Assembly: GCA_026260175.1 (NCBI GenBank)
Contig: JAKCWW010000378.1
Location: 42,547 to 106,546, forward strand
Origin: Reticulitermes lucifugus
Lineage: Eukaryota; Arthropoda; Insecta; Blattodea; Rhinotermitidae
DNA length: 64,000 nucleotides
Reading direction: 5' to 3'
The notes below the pieces were generated by a model. That model ran no database searches. It was not told where the DNA came from and worked only from the letters and a program-made list of their open reading frames with translations. How positions within the stretch are numbered: position 1 is the first letter of the stretch; each line of letters starts with the position of its first letter. Both the position numbers and the translations under genes were made by a program. Positions 1 through 12,966 of the stretch are shown in pieces.

Positions 1-1604
1 AGTATATTGTCTGACTTTTAATGTTATAGTCATTCTGACATATATATGGTATATACATTGTTATATTCAAACTATCTATAACCACAATGTATTTAGTACA
101 GCTATTTTTATCGATTTATATGATATTATGGACTTACCCAATGTCAGCTAAAAGTGAATAATAGTGTCTCTCTCTTATTTCAATGGATATTGCTGAAAGT
201 AGTGTATAAGTCTGGTAAGGTGCTGTATTACAAGTAATGAATTCTCTTGTTTGATATAATAAGGTATTTCAAGAAGTCAGATATTACATTTGTATTAAAT
301 GGGAGTACTGTGTCCATACATCCAAATAACATTTTTATGTTATTAAAATATATATTGTACATTATACAGTATGAATCAAGTGTAAAGAGTTGCCATTAGA
401 AGTGCAAAATGCCTGGTGTGTCCGAAGTGAACCTGTCGACATTATATAAGAGCATATAAGTCATATATACAGTATATGATTAATTTGTTATTCATAGTAT
501 GCAAGTGACTAAAAGTTTTCACAGGTATTCATTTTACAGCCTTTTTGGGAATGTGCAGTTATTTGCATAGGAGTGGTCAGGGAGTCTGTGATGATGATGA
601 TGATGATTATTATTATGAGGATGATGAGAAAGAAATAAATACAACAAAATCATATGAAGACACACACACAAACCCAACATAACCAACAACAAAAAAAGTT
701 AGATTTATAACAGGCTCAGCACCTAAATGAATATTTGCGCAGTATTACTCAATTAGTTACATAAAACAGAAGCCTAAATGGTACAAAACATAATCAGATT
801 AATTACAAATAACCTAAGGAGCAGCAACAACAACAATTACTACTACTACTACAAGGGTTGTGGTGGTTGTTGTCATCCTGAATTCTAGCAAAACAAATTC
901 TGTTTCTTATAATTTAGGCACTTGTTAGTCTGTAGACAAAAGAATTTCCTTGTTTTTAATTCTTATGTATGTTGATCATTTTTACTTATTTGCATGTTAA
1001 TTAGTGGCTTGTTATTAGTTTCAAATTTTATGAGCTTGTTTTCTCAGAATTTAAAGTACTGTTAATCTTAATGGCTATGCACCTTTTGTCAGTTAGTGTA
1101 AAGATAGGATTTCATAATTCTACAAGATGCCCATGTCTGGTTCAGTGATTATTACATTAGTATCAACTAGAGAAAAAGGAGTATACCAAGTATGAGACCT
1201 TGAGGAGCGTGATATTGAACTTTACCCCAGTTAGATTAAATATTATCATGGGTATTTGGAGAGTTTTATTGCAATTTATTTTTTCTGTAAGATGTGATGT
1301 CAGCAATTTGCTGCAATTTCCTTGTAATTTGTATTAAGCCAGTGTAGTCATGAATATGATATAATTATCACAGTCAACAGCCTTGGCAAAGTCACAGAAA
1401 ATTACTCAGTCATTGCATTCATTGCTCAATCCCTGTAATATTTCTTGAGTGTGTCGATTGGTAGGTATGAGTGAAAGCCCAATTAGAAGGGAAATTGGTT
1501 GATGTTTTGAACTGTTTGACTTGTTCTCACTTTTGTGTGGGGTGTCCTCTTATTGGCCACGAAGAATAGTGAATTATATTTCCTTGGTATATTATGTATT
1601 ACAG
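1..1604. other. Upstream or intronic AT-rich DNA, no coding exon recognised
   Basis: This stretch precedes the first recognisable exon of the C16orf87 homologue and is probably its intron. It is AT-rich, with a GAT/GAGGAT microsatellite at about 588-625 and a short ACT triplet run near 838-852. I looked for the expected first exon (initiator Met followed by a Lys-rich stretch and a Cys-Pro-x-Cys motif) and did not find it, so it probably lies outside the window. Confidence 0.5.
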
Positions 1605-3095
1605 CTGCCAGTAGCATGTAAGGCCTGCCCGTGTGGACATAATTTTTTCTCTGCTCGCCGTGCAGTTATTACAGCACAAGCAGCAGAAGTGCGGGATGAG
1701 GGTATTATGAAGCGGAGGCGAACAGAGAGAGTGAAGCGAGGAAAGCCCAATTATTATGATGCCCTGGAGTATGAAAAACAAACAAAAAAGGTAAGTATGT
1801 TTTGTAAAGTATGCATCTCCTTTCAGGGAGCATGAAGAGTGAATTTCCAGCTTCAGCAAAACCTGAATTCGTCCTTTTTATCATGAGTCGAATACAAGTT
1901 GTGGTTGATATCCTCCTGAAATTTAAATAAAAGTAACAGTAAATGAAGCTGTATCCAAAGAGTGCAAGAAGTGTAGTACAACATTAACTTCTGTTACATG
2001 CAACTCAGTGGTATTGTTCGTCTACCATGGGTACAAATTTATAAATACTGGACTCTGGTGCAAGTCTGGATGTTTCTGTCAAAGAAATAAATCTTTCCCC
2101 TTGTTGGGGACAAATCTGCACTCATCCAACCTCTAATCATTCACTTTACTGACTACATTTGGTAGGCAGTGAAAGGGTTTCCCTATTTATTGTCTGACCT
2201 TTTGAGTTCTTCTAACCATCTTCTTTTTTAACTTTACACATTTCTGCTGAAAGCTTCACAGAATATCCATTTAACATTGCACCATGAAACAGACCATTAT
2301 CATTTATCACTCATTCAAAAGTAGTTTGTATCAGAGGTGCACAAATCCCAGGCAAATAAATTTTGTACTGTAGCACCTAATATTTGTGGGTCCTCGGGGT
2401 GGATCTTGCTTCAGGTCACCTTTTTGGCACTTTGAATTTTGAGGTGGCTCCTAGGTTTGTGGAAAATTTATGTACCCCTTGTTTGTGTGATTGCCACATT
2501 GTTAGTTTATATTTTACTTTAAAAGATGTTAGCATAAAATTGTCAAGTAAGCTTATGTAAAATTTCATTACAGCCAGATCCTGGGTAATCCAGTGATTGC
2601 TGAGTTTAATTAATAAAACTTTGTTAGATATAATTCAATTGTATGTCTCCCCCTCTCCTTTTTTCTTCTCTCCAATTGAGTAACATGAATTTTTAAAATG
2701 ACAAGGTAAGGTGAAAATTTGTTAGCTGAATTCTCTAGTATGCGTAGGTATGTCTCGTACTACTACCCGACACTTTACTGACTAGTATATCTGTAACATA
2801 ATTTATTACATTTTGTCAAGTGTGTTGTGCATACCAGTGTTTGTTTCATTTTTATCCAAAGCAGAAACGGAATCGGAACACTAGCGATGTTCATGCTGAT
2901 CAGCACAGGAAAGGAGACTGTGTAGAGGGCCAGCATCGTCTTAAGAAGAAAAGAAAAAAGAAAACTCCAGTTGAAAAAGAGCATGAAGAGAAGGACATTT
3001 CATTACCATCAATCTCACTTGAGAATAGCCTCAAGTGTCTTGTCATTCTTGCTGAAATAAACAGAAAAATTGGTTCCACATCATGGAGGGAATAA
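1605..3095 (+). CDS. C16orf87: UPF0547 protein C16orf87 homologue, last two coding exons
   Basis: Two exons are seen, 1605-1790 (62 codons) and 2865-3095 (76 codons plus TAA), separated by a 1,074-bp GT-AG intron in phase 0. Exon one opens with LPVACKACPCGHNFFSARR, matching the Cys-rich core I recall for human C16orf87 (VACKSCPCG). It continues with KRRRTERVKR, the basic nuclear-localisation-like stretch of the family. Exon two carries KRNRN, a Lys-rich segment and the C-terminal LAEINRKI, also a family hallmark. The visible 138 residues against about 154 in the human protein mean that roughly the first 20 residues, including the first Cys-Pro-x-Cys half of the putative zinc-binding site, are missing. 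The acceptor at 1601-1604 and the donor gtaagt at 1791 are good. The molecular function of the family is not established. Confidence in identity is high; the start is not in view. Confidence 0.9.
2332..2481. repeat. hAT-like MITE, copy 1 of family M1
   Basis: Inside the C16orf87 intron. The ends form imperfect inverted repeats (cagaggtgcacaaat at the left, atttatgtaccccttg at the right). Near-identical 8-bp flanks (gtttgtat and gtttgtgt) suggest a target-site duplication. The interior matches the copy at 15706-15871. There is no coding capacity; an 8-bp duplication and CAG ends fit hAT-type transposition. Confidence 0.55.
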
Positions 3096-4989
3096 TAGTG
3101 TATTATTTACATGTGACACTTCAAGGCATTTATCTGCAGTGTTCAAATATCAAAAGCCTAATATGTATTACACAGTTGATTTTATTTCACCTGCAAGTTA
3201 GCAGTGACACTGAGACAATGCAAATTCTGCATGTAAACTGAAGACTGGCTTGCTCTGGCTAAATTAATCAGTGGCATTTTGTATACTGGTTTTACTCTTA
3301 GTATTCTGAACCATATGATATATATATATATTTCAGCAGAAATCAGTTGGGACCGAAGGTACCCATAATCACTTGTTCTACTACTGAGTTGCTTCATTTT
3401 TATGATATTTATATGAGATAAAAATGTATGCTTTTTTTCCATATCCAATATACCCATTAGTATTTTACTGGCAAGTTTTGTATCATAAATAACTTTAGTT
3501 TTTTCTGCCACTCCTTTTTTTCTTTATCTTCTTATTTGTTTCTTCCTCCCCCACCCCCACCTCCCTCCACCCCCAACAGTAAAAGGAAGATTAAAGACTG
3601 ATCTTGCCTGTCCATGGATCCATGTATTAATTTTAATGAAGAAAAATTTTGGTTTCCTGGGCTGTAATACCATGTGGTTTCATATAAAGATATGATTATT
3701 TTGGAGGATTCTTCATCTTCGTGGTAGAAAAGTAAGGGTGTTACCCTGCTGTTAGTGTTTAAATCCTTGTCAGCTGTACTAAACTTGTAGTTATGCAGAC
3801 TTTGCATGTGGGGACATCTAAGTGTAGAAATGTAGTACAAACATAGTCATCAGCACTGTAAAACAGCCCGGTCAGTCTGTTGGATGTTCCCTAGTGGCAA
3901 TATTGAGCAAGTTTATATAAAAGTAATTGAAAGTACAGATGTGGCAAGTGCACAGATTTCACTCGGTCAGCTTCATTGAATGTCATCACCATCAACATTC
4001 ACTGACAATGCTGCCATCATTGTTGTCTATATGATAAACCCTCACTTCTAATATATGAATGTAATTTATGACCAGGCTTCTCACATACAAATTACTGACA
4101 TGTTAAGTAAGGCAGTGACTGGTGATTAAAATTAATATGATCTTTCGCCGTTTTTTATGATGCTGTAGAAACGTTGAAAACAGTAATCATTATTAACAAA
4201 ACAAGAGGAAGCTGATGGTCTGCTAGTGTATGTACAGTTTCAGTCAGTGCGTTTTAAGGGGGGGGATAATGAATATGTCCCTAAATTGTGAATGCTTGCT
4301 TTTAAAATTCATGGTGGTAATTTAATTAACCATTTGTGCAGGCACTTAAATGGGCGTTTGTTATGCGTAGAGCTGCAATTTCAGTCTGTACTGTGTCACT
4401 TCCAAACCCCCAGTTTGCTGGGAAATCAAAGGATAGAAACACATATAAATTTCAATTTATTTTTATTTAGCATCCATAACTGTTACATAAGCAACAATTG
4501 GACAAGTCCAGTTAAACAATAGCCAAAATACTACACATCATATAATAACAATTTAAATATATACAAATACATTTTTGGATAAAAAACGGTCACTTATGCC
4601 ACTTATACATGATTAAAATAATCTATAAATAATAAAATCTTGTAAAATTATTAGGTATGAAAGTGTTGAATAAATTTCAATTTCTAGAAGTTTTAAAAGC
4701 AACTTTATAAAGTATAGAATAATTTTGTAACCAAACCAACTGGTATGTTGATAGTTAGCACTTGCCTCAAACCTGGTAGATATGTGGAAAGGTTTTTTCT
4801 CTGCCCTATGTGAATGACAAAGCAAAAATAAAATGCCAGAGATAATGAAAGTAATTATGAGTGAAACACTTTATTGCCAAGTATGGACCATTACCTCTCA
4901 TTGGTCTCACTTCGTGTTTTCTTGCAATGGGCTTATGATTTACAAACAACTAAAACTGGTAGCATAACCCAGAGATTTTACACAGCTGT
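3096..4989. other. 3' UTR and intergenic DNA of the C16orf87 homologue
   Basis: No exon or conserved element is recognised. The sequence is AT-rich with a short (TA)n run near 3319-3331, a C-rich tract at 3545-3575, a G run at 4259-4265 and AATAAA hexamers near 4631 and 4670 that could serve polyadenylation. The small open frames here have no recognisable family and are probably chance. Confidence 0.4.
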
Positions 4990-5316
4990 TACAAAAGACC
5001 ACCATTGGACATATTCTTGAGTCTGTTCATTGTACCTTCCATTATCATCAGATCCATATGAATGTTTCCTCCAGTCACATGCTTGGTTTTCCAAGTGTCT
5101 GTTTTCAAAAAAGATTGTGTATGCCATACTTGTCTTCCTTGTTCTAGCTACATGTGCAGCCCAACACAGTCTCATAGATTTTAATATTTGAACAATACTA
5201 GGAGATCTGTATAAATCACAGTGTTCCTCATATAATACCTTAAATTGCCCACTTGCTCCATTCACTTTATAATTTTTTATGTTTTCCTTAACAGTTTGTA
5301 ATATATGTTCTTCCCT
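4990..5316 (-). repeat. LINE 3' remnant, family LB copy 1
   Basis: Read on the minus strand, the frame contains LYRSPSIVQILKSMRL followed by WAAHVAR. This is the conserved tail that follows the reverse transcriptase in a widespread insect non-LTR retrotransposon group (usual form: LYSSPSIIR, then a basic stretch and WAGHVARM). Other copies are at 7810-8085 and 11055-11235. The copy is short and diverged, an old 5'-truncated insertion. Confidence 0.7.
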
Positions 5317-5763
5317 CAAAATAAGAGCATACAAAGTATGTGAAATAGGCATAGTGGTATTTTGTGAATGAGTAAAATAGCAGAATATGTAGCTGTGGGG
5401 TGAACCCATCCATGCTGTCTTAGTACACATAAACATTGTTTATGCTGATGGACAGGAGGGCAGCTGGTAATTATACAGGGGAATTGACTTCAGGTACTAA
5501 TATAAGTAATGTTACCCCTTTTTTAAGTGTGTAAACAGGTTTGTAATGTAGAGTGCCACACTTCATGTAGTTGTCATATTACCAGTAATTTCAGTTTTAC
5601 ACTGAGTTACAAGTTATATACTGTTAAGGATTGTTACCACCCCCAACTTTGTAATGTTTTAAAGTACAACATTTCTTTTCTCACATATGGGAAAACATTC
5701 CATATCACAGGTAAAGTTCATGTTAGTGTTGCTTCCCACTCAGAAGTTGTGCTTGGCCACAAA

Positions 5764-5794
<31 letters not shown>

Positions 5795-7809
5795 TTTTTG
5801 GTGGAGGGGGTGGGGGTTGGTGAGGGATGGTGTTGAAAGTGTAGTATGAAAGTGACCACCAGTGGCATAACCTTCCTGCTTTAAAGTTTTTGTATTGTAA
5901 CGGGGTTAATAATATAAGTGGATTTATTTGTGCATTATATATTCAGAGTTTTTTAAAACGTAGTATGCCTTTGTTAATGACGAATGAAATTTCTTACTAC
6001 AACATGTACTGGTGTTGACCTTCCTATATCATTTGAACAGGGGCCAAGGCAAGGTCAGTAAGATAAGGTATGTCAATGTGTATAAGTCTGAGGATGCTGG
6101 CCTTTTATTCCCACAGACAGTTAACAGGAAAGAGCATTTGATTAGCAGCATAAAGAGCTGAAGGTATTGTATTGTATTTTATTTCGTCCTAGGTATGTAT
6201 GTATCAGCTGATGTCAGCCTTATTCAATCAAATCATAATTTTTATTAACCTTTTCCAATATGATACATTACATTGCAAGATTTCCATTCAAAGATATATT
6301 TGCTACACCAGGAACTTACCCAAGACTTTACATAGATTGCATTAGAAGATGAAGAAACTTTTTTGCTGTCCATGACATTCTGTTTTCATGTTTGAGATCT
6401 TAATATTTATCCAGAGACATTGGAAGCTTAGAGCATGACTGGCTGCTTACGCCCTGGAAGTACGTGAAATCTGGTGACTACATTTATTTTGACTATAATA
6501 CAAACAGCAAAACTCCATAGAGTAGAGACCACAAAAGACTGAGAAACAGTCAAGTAGTTAAGAAATTATCTGCTTTTATGAAACCTGAAGTTTTATTATC
6601 ATGTTTGCAAGAGCCAGTTTAATCCAGTCTACACCAGTTTTTTCTGTTATGTTGTCTTCAATATTTACATTAATTTCATTATTTTTAGAATGTAATACAT
6701 GTAGTGTTACATTTTGGTACGTGTAATATATTTGTGAAGAAGTGAGCAACTGTTAACTTTGCAGGAAGTACTCTGCTGCATGGAGTTAAAGTAGTGCTGG
6801 GGTTTTTAACCTCATTGCAATCACTGGGATTGGTTAGTACTTGCCTTCCACCCAAACTTGTGTCAGTGGTCTGGACTTGGACTGTGTAGACCATGGTGCA
6901 TTTTGGGATAGATAGGTGCTTGTTAGAAGTGACTGCCAAGATTTGAGTCATAGTTATTACATGTGAAACTTGGGCTGATAGTGTTACACTTTAGGACTGT
7001 CTCATTTCTCCAGAATTGCATTCCAAAAAGTTCTTCATTTACTCATTATCACTCATAACTCAGAGGTCATAATGTTATCATTTCATTTTCTACAGGACAA
7101 TATGTATGTAATGGCTGTCTTATTTCTAATTTAGAAGCTTTTGTATTAAATTGGAAACTGACAAATAACATCAACTTTCTGCCAAGAAAAAAGGTATTTG
7201 GGCTTACGGTAAGTATGTAATACAAAAGGAGTGGAGGAAAACATGTAGTGAGGAGCTTACCTAATATTGTCTGGGTTGGCATGGGTGAGTGTAAGTGCTT
7301 AAAGCTCGCACGTGTGTGTGTGTGTGTAATTTAGACATGGTGTGTTGAGTAGCTGGTAACTGTCCAGGTTTTGGCATTTGTTTTGCCATGTTATACATTC
7401 AGTTAAAGCTGAAGCTTCCAGCCATTGTCATTACCAAAAATACTAAATGTTTTGCATACTAAAATTATTTTAATGGTGTAATGTCTGTTCTGTGCCCAAG
7501 CACCATGCCATGAAGACATGGGGAAAATGTAGGTGGATTTTCCCACATTCTTAATATTTGGTAATAGATGAGACTGAGTGGTTAGCTTCTCATTTCAGCC
7601 ATTTACCGTCAGAAAGAGTTCCTGCATTGGAGGTCCATGGTACTGGTGAGGACAAATAGTGAGTGTAATCTCAAGATACCAGACATGTTTTCCTTCAGAT
7701 TAACTAACTCCATGGAGCAGGTTCTTTCTTGAAAAGCTAATAGTTCTCAGCCATTCAAATTGTGTGCATTTTGTGGAACCTGAAAGTTCATTTCTCTTTT
7801 CACAAGAGG
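5317..7809. other. Intergenic DNA without recognisable genes
   Basis: AT-rich sequence. It holds a (TA)n tract running into poly-T and then a G-rich run at 5763-5819, and a (TG)n run at 7312-7328. No exon with conserved protein similarity was seen on either strand. An upstream 5' exon of the decarboxylase gene could be hidden here or in the following intervals. Confidence 0.4.
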
Positions 7810-8085
7810 CGACAACTTGTCTCTGTCTTGAGCCAGATTAATCTTGTTCATGCCATCCCACCCTATTTCTTGAAGATCTGTTTTAACATTATCTTCCTCC
7901 CTCATTCGCCTTTATTTGATCACCTTGATAATATTTTGTGAGGAGTACAAATCATGAAGCTCATTATTATGCAGTTGTCTCCAGTTCCCTCTTACTTCCC
8001 CCCTCTCAGGCCCAAATATATTCTTCAGCATCCTGTTCTAGAACATTTTCAACCTATGTTCTTCTCTTAATCCTTCAGATTAAAG
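7810..8085 (-). repeat. LINE 3' remnant, family LB copy 2
   Basis: The minus strand reads, with a frame change and an internal deletion, GNWRQLHNNELHDLYSSQN, then a segment with KTDLQEIGWDGM and INLAQDRDK. These are in the order expected of the C-terminal tail of the same LINE group as 4990-5316. The central WAGHVARM block is deleted. It is a non-functional 5'-truncated copy. Confidence 0.75.
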
Positions 8086-8313
8086 TATAACTAAATACCA
8101 TCCTTTTACAAAATAAAAATTTAACCGTAACATTGATTCTTATACTATAATATGTCAATTGCTGGGATTGTATTTAGTACATTTTTGCTATTTAATTTTT
8201 GTATTATGATACATGGCACTGTAACAGTTTTCCTTGTTTTTCGTCACTTTACAGACATTTTTAAAATCACTGAAATGTCCATTTTAGTTTGGCAGAGAAA
8301 TGTCTTTGATCAG

Positions 8314-8541
8314 CAGTGGTGTAGCTAGGTTTTTTGGCGCGCAGACCAAGTAATCACAATGGCATCCCCTAACAGAAATTATGAACTTTGAAGAAATTGC
8401 AATCATTTATTGAATTTTCTTTTATTTTACCTTGTAAGTTAAAATTTTTTGAGGGTAGAAAACCCTTTTTTTTTATTTAAAATATTCATTTTGGCGTCCC
8501 CTTGGACTCTGTTGCTTGGGGCCTTTCCTAGCTACATCCAG
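8314..8541. mobile_element. hAT-like MITE, copy 1 of family M2, with intact target-site duplication
   Basis: A 228-bp element with imperfect terminal inverted repeats (cagtggtgtagctagg at the left, cctagctacatccag at the right). It is flanked by a perfect 8-bp duplication TTGATCAG (8306-8313 and 8542-8549). The 8-bp duplication and CAG ends are diagnostic of hAT-type insertion. The interior is non-coding and matches the copy at 23818-24056. Confidence 0.85.
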
Positions 8542-8549
8542 TTGATCAG

Positions 8550-9004
8550 ATTATTGGATACACATATTTTGATAGTTTTTGTCAACAGAAGCACATTCCT
8601 TGGTTACCTACATTTTCTTTCCAGTATTGTGAAACTATGTGACAGAGACGGAGCATGTATTATGTGTAATTAAAGCAGCAGTTAAATAAAGTTGATGTTA
8701 AGTGAAGTTCACATATATTAGCACTTCAGATGGATTGGAAATTTATGAAAAAGGCTTTGGACCAAAGTGTGGGATAGCAGTCAGCAAAGTGACTGTGTAT
8801 TCAATAATGAGAATTTAATTCCTACCTGGGACAGGGACCCTGTATGTCATCATTGTGTACATACAACCTCTGGGACTTACCCACCATCTGTAGTACCTCT
8901 GGGACTCGCCCAGCATCCTGTCCGTTGGATTCTAAAGGTGACTAGGGTGGTGGGCAAAGCTGGTAAGGTTAAGAAAGCCTGAAGCATTGCTTTCATTCCT
9001 TAAA
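8550..9004. other. Intergenic DNA, nothing recognised
   Basis: A short frame at 8767-8982 has no recognisable similarity. A short near-direct repeat (tctgggact) occurs within it at about 8872 and 8898. Confidence 0.35.
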
Positions 9005-9101
9005 CATGCAGATAACAGAACTGTAATTTACTGTTCATTTAAACTGTATATAAACTGTAACTTTTGATTGAAGAATAAATTACAGCTCCATTATCTGCAT
9101 G
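9005..9101. repeat. Short palindromic element with 26-bp arms
   Basis: Arms 9005-9030 and 9076-9101 are reverse complements at about 22 of 26 positions, around a 45-bp loop. It could be the remnant of a fold-back MITE. Confidence 0.55.
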
Positions 9102-11054
9102 TTGGTATTCTTGTGTACATCTTTCCCCAGTTGTGCCAAAAAGTGATTACTGAAATGTTGGATGTATGGTTTCATACCAAACAACTAATAAGAGTTTCTA
9201 GGCTTAAGTGAATCTGAAATCAGAAACACAGCTTCACCAGCTTCATATTGGTCTTATTGTAGTTATTTAATATATCCTCCCCCCCCCTTGTTTTGTTATA
9301 TCCTCCAATTCCAGGTCTGCAGTACAGTTGCTAGTCTCTTAAAGAGGTCATGAATTGGTTGGCCTTTCCTATCTTAAACTTCCTAATAAACAAAAATGAA
9401 TTTTGGACCCACTGTAATCAGATAATTTATTTTAACAGAGACGACACTAGATGATGATCCCTGTTCTGTTAAGACGTACGTTATTGGGTGTTCTTCAGAC
9501 AAGAATTGCCCAACTCCCAATCAGCACTGAACACCCTAGGGATGTGCAAGAAATGGTAAATGTTTTGTGTTGAGAGTAATGACTCGTGCTTCGCTGCATG
9601 CATTGTATTATGCTCTCAGGTATAAAATCTGTCAGTTGCTGTTTAAACAAGTGTGTAACAGAGTGAGGAAGTAAAGAATATAATTTCTGCTTGTATATTG
9701 ATAACTTACGAAATATTAAACTTTGTTGCGAATTTTTCATCATTTTGTATGAACTTCTGTCAGTTTTTCTTTAGCAGTGTTTCTGAACTAGAGATCTGAA
9801 AATCATTGCTGGTTTACAGCTTAATTTATGGCAGTCCTCTCATTCTATGTTATATGTTCATTACCACAACTAACATAATTACTATTGTATGATGACTTTT
9901 GCAGCACCTCCGCCACGTGCTTATTTTGTTAGTGAGTTACAGTTTTTTCTGTTTTTTTTTTTCTTTCTTTTCTTGTTTTCTCTTGCTGTTCTTTCTTCCC
10001 ACCCTCCCCTGCCATATACTGACAGAAAATTTCAAATAGGGTGAATTATTTCTTAAATCCTTGTGCATAATTTAAATTTCAGCTTTCATTGTGTGTGTGA
10101 TACTGATGTTTTAGCTTTAATAAACACATTTGTTCAGACTAATAATTACTGAGATCTGTAGCCTGTTTGTGTTGCACAGTGTGAGGCAGATGAATGTACA
10201 GTTCCTCAGTTTGCAGTTTTACCACTCATGAATCAGAAAATGTGAACTGCTAATATTTGGCATGTGCAAGAAAAAGCAGACAAAGCTGAGACACATAAAG
10301 CATAAGTAGAAACTATTATTAATCTAGGAAGCTATGAAATAATGCCAGCCCAAAGCAAATTAAATCTAGTGGCAGAAGTATGTAGCCCTTTTGTACATCT
10401 TTTGCAGTATAACATAGTAAAAGTAGATGCCTCCTGCTGTGCATAGATACTGAAATATATGTATAAATGACATTTACCTGACTTAAAGAAAAATAGGTAC
10501 TGAAAAAGAGGAACAGTGAAAACAAAGAAAGAAGGAAGCAAAAAGAAGTTAGGGACAGAGGGGAGAGAATTAAAAATGAACTGGTTGTGTTGAGTAAAAA
10601 CATTGTTGCAAAGGCTTATTGCTGTCTCTAAAAGTGTGGTGTATCTTTAGACCCTTGTCCATAATTTAAACCCCTGATTTCACCTGAATTAATGATACAC
10701 AAGTGTGAAAATGTTCAAATACCATAGTTGGGAACAACAGTAGTAAATCATAATTATACTTATGAAGAAAGTAAGAACAGATTAAATTTGAGGAATACTA
10801 GCTATCACTCAGTTAAAAATTGTTTTATTTTATTACCAATCTAAATAATTATATGTATGTATATATATAAATTAAAATATACAAAGCTGTAACTTTGCAT
10901 GTTATTTTGTATGAATATGAAATTTTGTGTCTCAAATTGCAAGAAGGTTATAGATTGAGGGCTTTTGACAGCAGGGTGCAGAAGAAAATATTTGAACCTA
11001 AGAGGGAGGTGGTAACAGAAGTCCAAAGGAAATTGCGTAACGTGGAGCTTAATA
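9102..11054. other. Intergenic DNA without recognisable genes
   Basis: AT-rich. It contains poly-C at about 9281-9289 and a pyrimidine tract at about 9951-10010. Frames on the minus strand near 10319-10603 are Phe/Leu/Ser-rich translations of purine-rich DNA and are not taken as genes. Confidence 0.4.
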
Positions 11055-11235
11055 AGTTAGGATGACAAAAGCAAGGAGGATGAGATTGGGGCATGTAACA
11101 TACATGGTAGAAAAGAGAATTGCATGCAGAATTTTAGTGAGAGAATCTAAAGATAAGGACTGTTATGGAGACCAAGACATAGATGGGAGGAAAATATGAA
11201 AATAGATCTTATAGAAATAGGATATGACAGTGTGC
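11055..11235 (+). repeat. LINE 3' remnant, family LB copy 3
   Basis: The plus strand reads KARRMRLGHVTYMVEKRIA, then (one frame change later) RPRHRWEENMKIDLIEIGYD. This corresponds to the usual SRRMRWAGHVARM and GRPRRRWEDNIKMDLREVGYD blocks of the LB tail. Block order and spacing agree. The copy is diverged and broken. Confidence 0.75.
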
Positions 11236-12966
11236 ACTAATTTAACTGTCTTAGGAGAGGATGAAATAGCAGACTTATGATCATGATAGTGAACCTTGAG
11301 GTTGCACAAATTGCAGGAAATTTCTTGACCAGCTGTGTGACTCTCAGCTTCCCAACAAGGTCTCTGCTCCATAATGATATACAAGCTAGGTACATGTGTG
11401 AGTATCTCACCTTTGCTGCAAAGCTTGTGGCTGCAAACTTTTATGATCCTGAAGTGTGATTTTATGGTTTTGAAGTGACCATTACCAGTTTTCATGTATT
11501 AAATGAGAATAACCAAATACTAGGCACAAAAATCTGTGACAGTATGTTACAGGAATCTGTTTCATTTGTTTCTCAGTAATTAATGGTGCGATGTTGACTA
11601 TTCGGATTATGTAACATGTATAGATTATGAGTGGTGGGGAGTGCTGAAGGAGGAAATGACTGTTCTCTTGAAGAAATCGCAAAGAATGTTGTAAGTTGCG
11701 ACACATTGCAGTTAATCCAGGTGATGATTTTAACTAGATACATAGAATCAGCAGTGGCATCAAGTGAGGTTATTCAGTGTACACTGTAAAGTTCAGTTTA
11801 TATCCAGAGCTTCATTTTTCTGATTGCTCCTAATGTTGTTTGAATCAAATGATAACATTTTTATGAAACATGATACAAGTGAGGCTGTCCCACTTTACTG
11901 TCAGTAATACCATTATGGCAGGTGTGTGAATTAATGAGTTTGGGTTTATGTTACTTAACTGTAGTGTCCTGAAGTGTTGTACACTGCAGAAAAGGTTATA
12001 GGCAAGTTTTGTTAAGATTACATTTGTTCTGATTATAAAATAACAATATGTGGACTGCATGAAATTTATACTCCATATTCTTGTTTAGAAGAAATGTCCC
12101 ATAAAATTTGGTATGGGGCTGGATTTGAAACAAACCCACCAACTTATGGGATTTATTCTATTGTGTTAATTTTACAGACATGATAACACGGCACCACTTC
12201 GAGTGTACACAAATGTGTAACTGTGAAGTAATAAAACTGGTTTTTATGTGTGGGCTGAGGGAGCATCATCATAGAAGGGACATGTAATGTATTTCAACTT
12301 GAAGCAGCAGTATGTGCATTCAAGATCATCTGGTCAGTCCTGTGCTAACAGCAATGGTCACTAGAATTGTGTGAATCTAAGACTTGATATCAAGGTCTGT
12401 TTTCTTCAAACATGTATTATTTTTATCCTGCCTCCCTTCAAAGAGCAGTACAAATGCCATATCTTCAGCATTTCTGTTCATCATTCAAAATTTGTAACAC
12501 ATTGTTCACGTGAATATTCCTCGTGTTCAAGTTTCCCGACAGAAGGAGGGAGATTCTTTTTGTCTTTCTCCTAGTTAGTCATATGTCTGAATGAACCAAA
12601 TATGACATTTTTATCAGGCTTTCAGGTGATTGAATGACAGCATCATCCTTTATTGCCAGACATCTTTCCTATCTTTAAACATTTTGTGCTGGCAAAATGT
12701 GTCGCTGTTTCAGTTAATTCATCCCCATAAGTTTCTTTAAACATCTCAAGTGTCTCGCTTCACTGGACTGGGTCTGTCCAATTTTGTGTGGGTTCGAGTG
12801 GAGGGAGCTTGAGAACACAGTGTTCCATACAAGGTAGGAAATTACTAGGTGAGCAACTGTCAGCCTTGCAAGGAGGGCTGTGCTTTGTGTAGTTAATTTG
12901 TTGCATAATTAATTTTCAAAATTCTTACAGAAGAATGGAAAATGAAATAACACTATTTACTTGCAG
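11236..12966. other. Intergenic DNA or 5' intron of the decarboxylase gene
   Basis: No coding exon recognised. It ends with a polypyrimidine-poor but usable 3' splice site (ttgcag at 12961-12966). Confidence 0.4.

Noticed and set aside
10319-10603. Overlapping hydrophobic minus-strand frames that look like membrane proteins
   Set aside because: The hydrophobicity comes from translating a purine-rich tract in reverse; two frames overlap and neither matches a family.
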